DNA of 64,000 nt from [Clostridium] citroniae WAL-17108 (lineage in GTDB: Bacteria > Bacillota > Clostridia > Lachnospirales > Lachnospiraceae), in assembly GCF_000233455.1 (NCBI RefSeq), contig NZ_JH376421.1, forward strand, positions 578,073 through 642,072, read 5' to 3'. Positions 1 through 7,593 of this stretch are shown here, in pieces. A model generated the notes under the pieces. That model had not been told where the DNA came from and made no database searches. It saw only the letters and a program-made list of their open reading frames with translations. Within the stretch, counting starts at the first letter, position 1; each line of letters begins with the position of its first letter. The position numbers and the translations under genes were made by a program.

Positions 1-163
1 AGCCCACCGGGGAGTCATGCGTCAGCACATCAAAAATAATCATGTGCCGGGTGTTCTCAGCAAATCGCTGGAGATCCATGTAGTCATGGCCGTGATAGTT
101 CTGCGCTCCAGCTTTCTGGCGCATTTCTTCCATCAGCTGACCGATTGTTTTGCCTTCTGGCAT
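1..163 (-). CDS. Hypothetical protein of the integrated element, 5' part only
   Basis: The reading frame starts at an ATG (163) behind a good AAGGAAGTGAG ribosome binding site and runs off the left edge, giving the first 54 residues (begins MPEGKTIGQLMEEMRQ). It is hydrophilic with no signal peptide. I do not recognise the family. It lies just downstream of the BRO-type gene on the same strand, so it is probably the next cargo or conjugation gene of the element. Coding is supported by the RBS and the co-directional packing; function is unknown. Confidence 0.6.
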   Translation of the reverse strand, partial: MPEGKTIGQLMEEMRQKAGAQNYHGHDYMDLQRFAENTRHMIIFDVLTHDSPVG

Positions 164-186
164 AAAACTCACTTCCTTTCCCACTC

Positions 187-954
187 TCATACAACCATCA
201 AAATCATGTCTCTCAGCTGAGCAAAGTAGAGTTTGCCTTGCGGGGTTATCAGCGTATAGGAGCCGATATGCCCGTGATTGCAGTAGTCTTTGACACAAAA
301 CAGTCCTTCATTGGCTGGCTTTGCATAGGGCAGTACATTACCGGATGCGGTGCGGTACACAAAACGCTTTTCCAGAAGGAAACGGACAAACCGACGCTCC
401 GGGACAAGCAACTCTTTGGCGGTGGTGCGGAGGTTGGTACTGTGATTGAGGTCGATGAACAAATCATAAAAGGCTGCCTTACTCTCCAGCAGGGCATTTT
501 CCTCTCGTAGCGACGCATTTTCTTCCCGCTCAGCAAGCAGCTCGGAGCAGAGCTTTATCAGAGCTTCCGGAGAAGTGGCTATCTCCCACAACTTCTCTTT
601 TGTGAGATAGGCTCCGTGCTTGCGAATGACAGGTAGAACTTCATCAAACACCCATTGTTCAAACCGTTCCGCTGACGGCAGTTTACTATGGGCGATCAGA
701 CGATATAGATCACCTTCGGGGATAAAGAGCATTTCGACCATTTGTACCGCGGGGCTTCCATCTGCCTTTTTCCCAGTCTGGACCCCTATGGAACATTTCG
801 TTCCACCCCTGGTATGGTCGCGGACGGCTTTGCGTGGATTGGTATATCCCAGCGCTGTTGCCACATCTGTACCGCAAAATAATACTTTGCCATTCTGTTC
901 CAAAGTGCGAATGCTTCCGAACTCTGGACTATTGAAAATTTCAATCTGATTCAT
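187..954 (-). CDS. BRO-N / KilAC-type phage antirepressor-like protein
   Basis: A 255-residue protein with an N-terminal BRO domain (about residues 5-110: FGSIRTLEQNGKVLFCGTDV, ALGYTNPRKAVRDH, then LPSAERFEQWVFDEVLPVIRKHGAYLT) and, after a short coiled linker (about 137-160), a C-terminal ANT/KilAC-like domain (TAKELLVPERRFVRFLLEKRFVYRT). Such proteins act as DNA-binding antirepressors in phages and are common on clostridial integrative elements. Here it sits 36 bp downstream of the replication-initiator-like gene in the same operon, so a role in derepressing or modulating element gene expression is inferred. The domain assignment rests on motif recognition only. Confidence 0.85.
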   Translation of the reverse strand: MNQIEIFNSPEFGSIRTLEQNGKVLFCGTDVATALGYTNPRKAVRDHTRGGTKCSIGVQTGKKADGSPAVQMVEMLFIPEGDLYRLIAHSKLPSAERFEQWVFDEVLPVIRKHGAYLTKEKLWEIATSPEALIKLCSELLAEREENASLREENALLESKAAFYDLFIDLNHSTNLRTTAKELLVPERRFVRFLLEKRFVYRTASGNVLPYAKPANEGLFCVKDYCNHGHIGSYTLITPQGKLYFAQLRDMILMVV

Positions 955-981
955 GCTGTGCCTCCTTTGGTGTAATACAAA

Positions 982-1002
982 AGCGGCTGATTACCAGCCG
1001 CC
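982..1002 (-). terminator. Intercistronic hairpin with U-tract between the rep-like and BRO-like genes
   Basis: On the minus strand GGCGGCTG and CAGCCGC form a stem that overlaps the stop codon of the rep-like gene and is followed by TTTTGTATT. The geometry is that of an intrinsic terminator or attenuator inside an operon. Confidence 0.55.
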
Positions 1003-1869
1003 TGCGTGCATATCGTGATTTACCAGTGAAGTGTAGTGGTTATTCATGGTGGTAGGAGCGTTGAACAGCACTGCAAGCAGGTACTGCTTGATGTTGTGTA
1101 CCTGGGTGGTGTTCTTTTGCAGACAGTCCATGACAAACTCGATGTGAGAGCTGTCCAGCTTCAAAAAGCGGGAGCGTACAATTTCATGAGGAAAGTCCGC
1201 ACCAGAGATCCGGGTGGTCTTTCGTTTGGCACAGACCGTTTCTACCAACAGCTCTACGATCTCATTCAGGTCATCCAGGTAGAGAGGATAACGCTGCTTC
1301 AGACAATCATACTCGATATTCTCCAAAATCAATTCCCGATAATTTTCTATCTCTGTGACAGACATCGCATCCCTTCCTTTCCGTTCCGGCGGTATTACCG
1401 CCGCTGTTTCCCGGAAGGGAATGGAATCGGTATTTGATCCATGAGTATTTTGTTTTTGGGTATTTGATTTCTTAGTATTTAATTGTGTTGGATTTTCCGG
1501 TAACGGATTTACCGCTGACGGGTTTACCGTTATCGGGTTTTCCGACAACGGCTTATCCAACATCGGTTCTCCCTCGATGGGACGCTCAAAAATGGTATAC
1601 TCATTGGCTGCGAATTTACCAGAAGCATCAGTTGTCTGTCTGCGCCGAATGTATCCGGCTGTTTCAAGCTCATTGACAGCAGAGCGGATTGCATCTTTGC
1701 TTTCTCGATTGATATAGCTGAGTCCTGACAGCGTATAATCCCAGTCATCAGGCAGAGATAACATCTGCGACAAGAGACCCTTTGCCTTCAAAGAAAGTCG
1801 TTTGTCTTTTAGATGAAAATTGCTCATAACCGTGTAATCGCCAGTGCGTTCTACACGAAAAACAGCCAT
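991..1869 (-). CDS. Replication-initiator-like HTH protein of a Tn1549-type element (DUF6017-like)
   Basis: A 292-residue protein. Residues 1-90 form a winged-helix initiator-type domain (MSNFHLKDKRLSLKAKGLLS, then DWDYTLSGLSYINRESKDAI), followed by a low-complexity Asn-Pro-rich linker (about 105-150, repeated xNPx units) and a C-terminal domain of about 130 residues typical of proteins beside ParA/ParB on Tn1549-like conjugative elements. The likely role is initiation or control of element replication. It begins at an ATG (1869) behind AAAGGAGTGAAG. An upstream hairpin with a U-tract (1906-1931) could attenuate it. The family name is given from memory. Confidence 0.75.
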   Translation of the reverse strand: MAVFRVERTGDYTVMSNFHLKDKRLSLKAKGLLSQMLSLPDDWDYTLSGLSYINRESKDAIRSAVNELETAGYIRRRQTTDASGKFAANEYTIFERPIEGEPMLDKPLSENPITVNPSAVNPLPENPTQLNTKKSNTQKQNTHGSNTDSIPFRETAAVIPPERKGRDAMSVTEIENYRELILENIEYDCLKQRYPLYLDDLNEIVELLVETVCAKRKTTRISGADFPHEIVRSRFLKLDSSHIEFVMDCLQKNTTQVHNIKQYLLAVLFNAPTTMNNHYTSLVNHDMHAGGW

Positions 1870-1899
1870 TTACTTCACTCCTTTCATTTCTCAGGTATG

Positions 1900-1931
1900 A
1901 AAAAAGCCGCAATTCATAAAAGAATTGTGGC
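1900..1931 (-). terminator. Attenuator-like hairpin upstream of the rep-like gene
   Basis: On the minus strand GCCACAATTC and GAATTGCGGC pair (one mismatch, six-base loop) and are followed by TTTTTTC. The stem overlaps the 3' end of the preceding small gene and lies about 40 bases before the rep-like start codon. Confidence 0.6.
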
Positions 1932-2126
1932 AGCGGTTAGGGTCTGTCTGTATCTTTTTTTCTTGCGTCGGTAGGGGCGTTTTGGCATTGGTGGTTTATC
2001 AAACAGATCCCTTTCCTGAGAAAATGGTAAGGTTTGAAAAACACGATCAATCTCGGTGGATTCCATATCACGCTGTGAGCGGCAATCTTCTTGAATAGCT
2101 TCTCGGATTTCTCTTACAGTACACAT
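1914..2126 (-). CDS. Small basic protein of the element's partition module
   Basis: A 70-residue protein beginning MCTVREIREAIQEDC and ending in a strongly basic segment (KRPYRRKKKRYRQ). I chose the ATG at 2126 because it sits six bases after GGAAAGGA; the ATG two codons upstream is too close to that site. The family is not recognised. It lies between the parB-side small gene and the rep-like gene in the same operon. The basic tail suggests nucleic-acid contact, which is inference only. Confidence 0.55.
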   Translation of the reverse strand: MCTVREIREAIQEDCRSQRDMESTEIDRVFQTLPFSQERDLFDKPPMPKRPYRRKKKRYRQTLTAATILL

Positions 2127-2154
2127 ATTCATTCCTTTCCTTTCGTTGTATCGG

Positions 2155-2427
2155 TTATGAACGACGGTGTTTTTTAGGCTTGAAGTCGAGGATATGCCCC
2201 TCAATAACATGGGCATATCTCTTAATTTTGATTTCTCGACGCTGCTGGCTTTGCAGAGCTGACTGATACCCGTCCTCTGTGAGAAAAAGCCTCATTTCGT
2301 CACCAGGTTCTCCATAAGCAGTAGGGCGCAAGACAGTAAACTCAATCATCCAGAAAGTGCTGTCCCAAAATCGCTCCACTGCAAGAATGTTGTGGCCTTT
2401 CAGTTCCCTTGCTGCAATATCTTTCAT
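2155..2427 (-). CDS. Small hypothetical protein downstream of parB
   Basis: A 90-residue protein (begins MKDIAARELKGHNILAVERF) with no signal peptide or membrane segment. The ATG at 2427 follows AAGGGAG at five bases and lies 11 bp after the parB stop, so I prefer it to longer starts that would overlap parB. The family is not recognised. Position and spacing make it part of the parA-parB-rep operon. Confidence 0.6.
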   Translation of the reverse strand: MKDIAARELKGHNILAVERFWDSTFWMIEFTVLRPTAYGEPGDEMRLFLTEDGYQSALQSQQRREIKIKRYAHVIEGHILDFKPKKHRRS

Positions 2428-2438
2428 AGGCTCTCCCT

Positions 2439-3368
2439 TCATCGTTCCTGATCTCGTTGGCGTTTTTTCTGCCATTGTTCCAGCAGTTTAATAATGGTTT
2501 CCTGCATTTTGGCCGGTGTATAGCTTTTGGGGAAATACTTTCGCAAGGTATCGCTGCTCAAGGTCACTTTATCCAGATCACCCTTTTTTTCCTCTGACAT
2601 GATGGCAAGCATCACATCTTCTGACAATTTCCCTTCCTGGCTGAACTTTTTCATTCGCTGAGCCTGAGAGAGAGAAGGGGTAGCCTGCTCATAGTCCATT
2701 GTTTCCACCAGCATTTGCTGTTCGTCCGGTTTCAAAAAAGAGAGTTCATAGGCTGGGTTAAATGCGATTTTCTTTTCATCCACCATATCCAAAAGCTCTG
2801 GAATCAGTTCAGTCAAACGAACATATCGCATTACCTGGATACCGCTTCGTTCACCGGCTTCTTTTGCCACCTGGTCTCTGGCGCTCAACTTCTGTTCAAC
2901 TTGAACAGAAGTCAGGTCTGTTCTTGCTCCTTGATGTTTAATGGCTTCCAGCTTCATTTTGTAGGCAAAAGCCCTTTCACTGGGGAGCAGATTTTCTCGC
3001 TGCAAATTGCTGTCAACCATAATAATTGTGGCAGCATCGTCATCCAAGTCGCGCACAATGACAGGCATGGTTTCTTTTCCGGCCAATTCGCTGGCTCTGC
3101 GGCGTCTGTGACCGGCTACCAGCTCATAACCGCCATCAGGCAGTGGTCTGGCAATCGCAGGAACCAACACACCATACTTTTTGATGCTGTCTGCGGTTTC
3201 TATCATTGCATCATCATCCTTGACCTTGAAGGGGTGATCCTTGAACGGATGCAGTTCAGATAGGGGAATTTCCTGAATTTTTTCCAGTTGCTCGTCTTGC
3301 CGACTTTCTTCTGTAGAAAACAGGTCATCTACTGAGGCCAGCTCTATTTTTTTCGCGCTGCTTTTCAA
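2439..3368 (-). CDS. parB: ParB/Spo0J-family partition protein
   Basis: A 309-residue ParB-family DNA-binding protein. The N-terminal ParB/sulfiredoxin-like domain (about residues 34-125) contains the CTP/DNA-binding motif GHRRRRASE near residue 106, followed by NLQRENLLPSERAFAYKMK. Next is a helix-turn-helix region (about 150-200) and a basic C-terminal dimerisation segment (KQ/KKRQRDQER). It spreads on centromere-like sites and works with ParA to segregate or stabilise the element. It overlaps the 3' end of parA by 44 bp, which indicates translational coupling. Family members on conjugative elements are of this length. Confidence 0.92.
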   Translation of the reverse strand: MKSSAKKIELASVDDLFSTEESRQDEQLEKIQEIPLSELHPFKDHPFKVKDDDAMIETADSIKKYGVLVPAIARPLPDGGYELVAGHRRRRASELAGKETMPVIVRDLDDDAATIIMVDSNLQRENLLPSERAFAYKMKLEAIKHQGARTDLTSVQVEQKLSARDQVAKEAGERSGIQVMRYVRLTELIPELLDMVDEKKIAFNPAYELSFLKPDEQQMLVETMDYEQATPSLSQAQRMKKFSQEGKLSEDVMLAIMSEEKKGDLDKVTLSSDTLRKYFPKSYTPAKMQETIIKLLEQWQKKRQRDQER

Positions 3369-4146
3369 GTTTCAATACCTCCTTCGTCAGATTTTTGTAG
3401 CCCTCAGCCACTTTGCCATTAGGATCATGGGCATAAATGCTTTTTCCTTCAGCACTGATTTCTTTAGCCCTGACAGAATGAGGAATTTCTGATGTAAACA
3501 CCTTGATCTTACTGCCATAGGTTTCGCGCAGAAGAGCGGAGATTTCTTTGGCAAAATTGGTTCGGCTGTCTACCATCGTCAGCAGAATCCCATCAATTTG
3601 CAGCTTGGGATTGATTTGTCTGCGAACCTTATTGATAGTTTGCAAAAGCTGCTCCAAACCTTTAGCTGGAAGATACTCTGCCTGGACGGGGATTATAACC
3701 CTATTAGCGGCAGCCAGTGCATTGACCGTAAGCATACCCAGGGAGGGCTGGCAATCAATAAGGATATGGGAGTATTGCCCCTTCAGCGTGTCCAGATATT
3801 GTCGCAGAATGGTTTCTCGGCTCATAGCGTTTACCAGAGATACCTCCATACCAGATAGCTGGATGTCCGCAGGCATCAGGTCTACGCCCTCAGGGTGGTG
3901 CAGGATACCCTCGCCGGGACGAATTGGTTCATCCATCAAAATACGGCCCATAGCGTCTGACAGTGTAAAGGGCAGCTTATCAGGCTGAGGATTGCCCAAG
4001 CTGATGGTCAGGCTTCCCTGTGGGTCTCCGTCAATCAGAAGGACTTTCTTCCCGGACTGCGCCAGACCAATTCCAAGATTGGCACAAGTGGTTGTTTTGC
4101 CGACACCACCTTTTTGGTTGGCTATGGCAATAATCTGTGTATTCAT
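3325..4146 (-). CDS. parA: ParA-family partition ATPase
   Basis: A 273-residue Soj/ParA ATPase. The deviant Walker A KGGVGKTTT sits at residues 12-20, the A' motif LLIDGDPQGS near 36-45, and Walker B HILIDCQPS near 127-135. It drives segregation of the element's DNA together with ParB. The start follows AATGAGGTGA. Upstream, on the same strand, a long hairpin with a U-tract (4178-4230) lies in the leader and may attenuate transcription. It is the last gene before the element's right end. Confidence 0.95.
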   Translation of the reverse strand: MNTQIIAIANQKGGVGKTTTCANLGIGLAQSGKKVLLIDGDPQGSLTISLGNPQPDKLPFTLSDAMGRILMDEPIRPGEGILHHPEGVDLMPADIQLSGMEVSLVNAMSRETILRQYLDTLKGQYSHILIDCQPSLGMLTVNALAAANRVIIPVQAEYLPAKGLEQLLQTINKVRRQINPKLQIDGILLTMVDSRTNFAKEISALLRETYGSKIKVFTSEIPHSVRAKEISAEGKSIYAHDPNGKVAEGYKNLTKEVLKLEKQREKNRAGLSR

Positions 4147-4177
4147 GATTTCACCTCATTTCTTTCTAAGTTTAGAT

Positions 4178-4230
4178 ATGAAAAAAAGTGCCTGCTTTAC
4201 CTTTCCTGAGAAAGATAAAACAGGCACTTT
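4178..4230 (-). terminator. Strong hairpin with U-tract in the parA leader
   Basis: AAAGTGCCTG (4185-4194) pairs perfectly with CAGGCACTTT (4221-4230), and CTTTC/GAAAG pair inside. Read on the minus strand the stem is followed by seven T residues and then the parA start region. It either stops transcription entering from the chromosome side or attenuates parA. Confidence 0.7.
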
Positions 4231-4501
4231 CACTGGCTCAATACCTCTTGTAATGAACCTCTATGTATGGTAAACTATGTCCACGATACCATGAATATAA
4301 TTAAGTCTCGACGGGAATTGAACTTTTGGCTAACGCCAAATTTCGCGCCTTTGCAAACAGAGTGCAAACAATAGGGGGCTAAAATCCTTTGTTTTTGCTT
4401 GATTTTGCTTGTACAAGGTTTATAGAGAACATGGAGAAAAGCCTTGATATAACTGCATTTTCTTTATCCCTGTTGATAGGGAATATATGCACTGGGTCCA
4501 T
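4231..4501. other. Non-coding right terminal region of the integrated element
   Basis: I see no convincing gene in this stretch. It holds short direct repeats typical of recombinase arm-binding regions: TGCAAAC occurs twice near 4350-4370 and TTGCTT twice near 4395-4410. The element ends where the displaced tRNA half begins at 4502. The repeat role is inference. Confidence 0.4.
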
Positions 4502-4543
4502 CTCCTAAGCGGAAGGCCAGCGGTTCGAATCCGCTCAGGAACA
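4502..4543 (+). pseudogene. Displaced 3' half of tRNA-Arg(CCT): attachment-site junction
   Basis: The sequence begins in an anticodon loop CTCCTAA (anticodon CCT). It continues with the 3' anticodon-stem strand GCGGA, a five-base variable loop AGGCC, a perfect T-arm (AGCGG, TTCGAAT, CCGCT), the seven-base 3' acceptor strand CAGGAAC and discriminator A. The preceding bases TCCAT cannot pair with GCGGA, so the 5' half is absent. This is what a tRNA-targeting tyrosine integrase leaves at the far end of an element, with crossover in the anticodon loop. It marks the border between element (left) and chromosome (right). The restored full tRNA should lie at the element's other end, outside the window. 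Confidence 0.85.
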
Positions 4544-4554
4544 TTAGAACTTAC

Positions 4555-4590
4555 AGCTCGAAAGTCTGACAGAATCAAGGCTTTCGGGCT
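4555..4590 (+). terminator. Probable terminator of the original tRNA-Arg gene
   Basis: AGCTCGAAAG (4555-4564) pairs with CTTTCGGGCT (4581-4590) with one G-U pair, immediately downstream of the tRNA 3' half and followed by a modest T-rich stretch. It was presumably the native tRNA terminator on the chromosome side. Confidence 0.5.
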
Positions 4591-4776
4591 GTTCCTATAT
4601 CTATAGAGAAGCCGAATTCACAACAAAAAGAGTTGTTTTTGATTAGCAAATTATAACGGAGAAAGCGCTTGAATCCAGTCGCATGAGATGCTGTAATCAT
4701 ATTAACTCCGCAGGTAACACGGCTTATCGGAATTACGGAAGAAATTACGGATAAACTGTTGGAGGTACGCGTGGAT

Positions 4777-5322
4777 ATGGAACCGATTTTTAGAATCGTT
4801 ATCAATGAGGATAATTCAAAACAAAAAGAGCAATTTATGCGTATATCTGATATGCTGTATTACCAGAAGCAACGGCGTTCCATCGGAAACTGGGTGTTTC
4901 TGGTCTGGTGGGGTATCGTTGTGATAAGCTCTATTCTCATGCCTGGCGAGTTGGGAGCCATTCTCTTTCTGATGGTAGCAGTATGGTTTCTTGCCTTGTC
5001 TGCGCGCCTTCGCCGCAAGGTGTTGCTGAACACCGGTTTGATTATTGGAAGGATTTTCCGGAAATTGAGAAAGACGGAGCTGGTTCGCAGCCAGATCGAT
5101 TTTTTTGAGAATGATTTTACATATTATCCCAGTAAAGAATCACTGGTCTGGAAATATCCGGCTGTAGATAAGCTGGCAGAGGACCCGCAGGCCTATTACA
5201 TATTCTTTGCAAAAGATCAAGGGATGTATTTTGCCAAACACTGCTTTACAGTCGGTGATTCCCTGAATTTTAAAGAATTCATTATGCAAAAGACAGGAAA
5301 AGATATGTCGCTAATGAAGTAA
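4777..5322 (+). CDS. YcxB-like membrane protein
   Basis: A 181-residue protein with two closely spaced hydrophobic helices (about residues 40-85) and a soluble C-terminal domain of the YcxB type (SQIDFFENDFTYYPSKESLVWKYPAVDKLAEDPQAYYIFFAK, then a closing FTVGDSLNFKEFI). The biochemical role of the family is unknown. The ATG at 4777 lies 11 bases after GGAGG; a GTG at 4771 with five-base spacing is an equally possible start. A second, diverged copy follows 31 bp downstream, so the two are probably co-transcribed. It is the first gene on the chromosome side of the element border. Confidence 0.7.
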   Translation: MEPIFRIVINEDNSKQKEQFMRISDMLYYQKQRRSIGNWVFLVWWGIVVISSILMPGELGAILFLMVAVWFLALSARLRRKVLLNTGLIIGRIFRKLRKTELVRSQIDFFENDFTYYPSKESLVWKYPAVDKLAEDPQAYYIFFAKDQGMYFAKHCFTVGDSLNFKEFIMQKTGKDMSLMK

Positions 5323-5353
5323 ACATCAGCAGTTTAAGGGGGGGAACCGGGAT

Positions 5354-5926
5354 ATGACACCGTTATTCCAAGTTACAATAGCCAGGGATGCCCAATCCCT
5401 TTATGAACTGGCAAAGTATCAGTTAGAACGCAGATACAGTGGAAAACGGCTGAGTCTGGATATAGCTGTACTGCTGGTTGTCATGGCGCTGCACTATTTT
5501 ATGTACAGGCAGCTGTTCCGCACGCTAATCATAGGATGTCTGCTTCTTTTCATATTTATATGGCCTTATTTTAGCATCAGACGGGTAAGCGTGAAACACA
5601 AACAATGCCAGAAACAGGCGGAAAAACTGAAACAGCAGGCCAGCCTTGGTATTCCCTGCGAAAAGGCAGTGTATCAATTTCTGAAAGATAACATCCGTTG
5701 GGAAACCAGCTGCGTCAGCGGATATATGGAATACTCCCAGATCCGCAGTATAGAGGAATTTCCAATGTATTTTTTTGTAATCACAACGTCAAAACAGGCA
5801 TTGATCATCTGGAAAAACAGTTTCACTGAAGGATGCCCCGATCAGTTTCTGCATTTTATACGGCAGAAACAGCAATCCGGTCCGGCTGTTCCCACCTCCA
5901 CAGCGGGGGCTAAACTTAAAGGTTGA
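5354..5926 (+). CDS. Second YcxB-like membrane protein
   Basis: A 190-residue paralogue of the preceding protein with the same plan: short cytoplasmic N-terminus (VTIARDAQSLYELAKYQLER), two hydrophobic segments (about 34-75) and a C-terminal YcxB-like domain ending in FTEGCPDQFLHFIRQKQ. The start follows AAGGGGGGG. The shared N-terminal pattern (V-I-N/R-D..S......Q) suggests a local duplication. A third related protein is in the TTT operon (15882-16463). Function unknown. Confidence 0.7.
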   Translation: MTPLFQVTIARDAQSLYELAKYQLERRYSGKRLSLDIAVLLVVMALHYFMYRQLFRTLIIGCLLLFIFIWPYFSIRRVSVKHKQCQKQAEKLKQQASLGIPCEKAVYQFLKDNIRWETSCVSGYMEYSQIRSIEEFPMYFFVITTSKQALIIWKNSFTEGCPDQFLHFIRQKQQSGPAVPTSTAGAKLKG

Positions 5927-5937
5927 AACCGCCTCTT

Positions 5938-6462
5938 TTAACAGTCACGGTTTTTCGATGGCCCTTCACATTCAATCTTTTTGGCGCGCAGGTTATTGTA
6001 GACATCCTCCGACTCGCACTCTTTTATATTGCAGAATTCTTTTTCAAATTCCAACAGATCCCTGTGTAAAGATCCCATTTCTAGATTCGACAGCATGATA
6101 TCCTCTTCGGTACTGTCATTTCCTTCTATTTCAGCATATGTCAGGGAATTGCCGATTGTCACGTTGTTTACGGCAGTGCCGATTGACCCTATCATGCATT
6201 CATCGTCCATACTGTTCTCGATTTTCAGTCTCACGCTTTCCGGTACTATGTTGCCTGCGCCATCCAGTTCTGATACAAGTTCCAGCCTCAGACCGTCCTC
6301 TTCATAAGTATCCATTTGTTTTCCCACGCTGTTCTCCCCATCCTCTGTACCGTTTGGCAAGCTCTGTGTGATACCGGCCGTATCTTTAACGCTGTCCCCT
6401 GCCGTATTTGCACATCCGGTTAATGCCAGAAGAAGTATGATTAATCCACTCTTTTTCCACAT
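5938..6462 (-). CDS. Putative lipoprotein
   Basis: A 174-residue protein with a type II signal peptide: charged MWKKS, hydrophobic LIILLLA, and lipobox LTGC with the lipid-bearing Cys at residue 17. The mature part is acidic, low-complexity near the N-terminus, and ends in a Cys-containing tail (FCNIKECES, IECEGPSKNRDC) that could form disulfides outside the cell. No enzymatic motif is seen. It faces the YcxB pair tail-to-tail. Confidence 0.65.
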   Translation of the reverse strand: MWKKSGLIILLLALTGCANTAGDSVKDTAGITQSLPNGTEDGENSVGKQMDTYEEDGLRLELVSELDGAGNIVPESVRLKIENSMDDECMIGSIGTAVNNVTIGNSLTYAEIEGNDSTEEDIMLSNLEMGSLHRDLLEFEKEFCNIKECESEDVYNNLRAKKIECEGPSKNRDC

Positions 6463-6524
6463 TTTATTCTCTCTATATTGTAATGCTTAATAAAGTGTCA
6501 CTGTTAGTTTGCTTCGCACCCAAC

Positions 6525-6966
6525 CTATACATAGTCTTCGATTTTTTGGAAGTATATGCTTTTCATTTTCTTCTTTTCTAATATGTTTTTAACTTTTTCT
6601 GTGACTATGACATGCCCCCATACTAAATTCGTATAAAAGCAGATATCAGAGCCATCCCATTCATTTAAATCCACGCCATATCCATCCCGTTCTTCGCTGC
6701 GCCACAGTCTTACACAGATCACAGCTTTTTATTAATTCCTGCCTTTTGTTTCTCATATATCCGCAACGCCCCGTTATCACGAGTTCTTTATAATCATCGA
6801 TATTTTTGTCTAAACGTATTTTGCCATTGCCGTTGTACCATCCTGATAATTCGATCTCCTTTACCATATTGCCTGTAGCTGAAACTTCTGACAGAGCGTT
6901 TAGAAATTTACTGCTGACTATAATCCCATTTCTGGAAGATAAATAATCATATTCATATTTTCCCAA
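6525..6966 (-). pseudogene. Probable frameshifted gene, possibly immunity-like (double-CXXCG type)
   Basis: Two overlapping minus frames look like one broken protein. The first (6661-6966, TTG start, 101 residues, includes ITGRCGYMRNK and SCDLCK) loses sense near its end. The second (6525-6722) carries a natural-looking C-terminus (DLNEWDGSDICFYTNLVWGH, VTEKVKNIL). Fused by a frameshift around 6665-6720 they would give about 145 residues with paired cysteines and the SDI-F...VTE-V pattern I associate with double-CXXCG immunity proteins. That family link is tentative. The neighbourhood also carries other gene scars. Confidence 0.4.
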
Positions 6967-6980
6967 ATTTCGTACTATAT

Positions 6981-7015
6981 AAGAGTAGGGAAATTATCCC
7001 CTATTCTTATTTTTT
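6981..7015 (+). terminator. Rho-independent terminator-like hairpin
   Basis: AAGAGTAGGG (6981-6990) pairs with CCCTATTCTT (6999-7008) with a short loop, followed by ATTTTTTG on the plus strand. No intact plus-strand gene lies directly upstream, so it may be a relic. Confidence 0.5.
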
Positions 7016-7208
7016 GTTATGATGAGTTTGATTGGTTAACGGCACAAATATGGGACATAGTTCCCGAAACTGAAAGTGTTAACCATCACTCATTATCTTT
7101 TATTCGATTAAGCAAGTTGGGATTCGCTCCCGGGTAACTAACGAAAATGAATAGATAACCGAGTGCTGGACCCAATCATATTAATTCGCAAAGGAGGATC
7201 CCCCCTAT

Positions 7209-7380
7209 ATGTTAGCTGTAGGTATCGATGTATCTAAATCCAAAAGCACCGTTGCAATTATCCGATCTGATAGGACTGTTCTATCAAAGCCACATGACTT
7301 TTCCCATACTATCAGTGATATCGCTCAGCTCACCGATCTGATCCGTTCATACCAAGAAGAATCTAAAATAGCTTTTGGAT
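7209..7380 (+). pseudogene. Truncated IS110-family transposase, N-terminal fragment
   Basis: The frame starts at an ATG behind AAAGGAGGATC and encodes an IS110-type (DEDD) N-terminus: MLAVGIDVSKSKSTVAI followed by HTISDIAQLTDLI. It ends after about 57 residues, whereas these transposases are around 400 residues. The upstream 200 bp may be the left IS end. The rest of the element is missing and the fragment abuts a piece of another gene, so this is a deletion scar. Confidence 0.75.
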
Positions 7381-7464
7381 TCGCGGTCTAATCTGCAAAA
7401 TATGCGTTCTTTTTATCTGGCCTATCAGAAATGCCGGTCACTGACTGGCAAATTGTCATGGACA
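7375..7464 (+). pseudogene. Fragment of a YhcG/DUF1016-type PDDEXK nuclease
   Basis: In the frame starting TTG GAT TCG the translation SRSNLQNMRSFYLAYQKCRS followed by LTGKLSW matches the conserved DUF1016 N-terminal motif (usually GFSRSNLQNMR.FYLAY...SGKLSW). Only about 30 residues remain. The fragment is fused directly to the IS110 remnant and followed by unrelated sequence. It is a relic; recognition is by motif memory. Confidence 0.5.
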
Positions 7465-7466
7465 AA

Positions 7467-7520
7467 TGGAAAACAGGAAGCGCCGGATCGTGTAATGGAT
7501 CCAGCGCTTCCTGTTTTTTC
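7467..7520 (-). terminator. Terminator of the GH67-like/TTT operon
   Basis: AAACAGGAAGCGC (7471-7483) pairs with GCGCTTCCTGTTT (7504-7516), with GGATC/GATCC extending the stem inward. Read on the minus strand it lies 78 bp after the last operon gene and is followed by TTTTCC; T residues also flank the other side, so it may work in both directions. Confidence 0.8.
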
Positions 7521-7593
7521 CCAAATATTTCCTCTAAAACGTTTCTTTCCAAAGACAGCTGCCAGGTAACCGGCAGCTCAGTCTCCCGGCACT

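Noticed and set aside
238..949. Plus-strand open frames over the BRO-like gene
   Set aside because: They are antisense shadows with no ribosome binding site or recognisable domain.
4301..4330. A second tRNA fragment (TTCAATTCCCGTCGAGA read on the minus strand)
   Set aside because: The bases flanking the loop-like TTCAATT do not form a 5-bp T-stem and there is no acceptor strand.
4575..4805. A 76-codon minus-strand gene next to the element border
   Set aside because: It overlaps the well-supported YcxB-like start region and has no ribosome binding site or homology signal.
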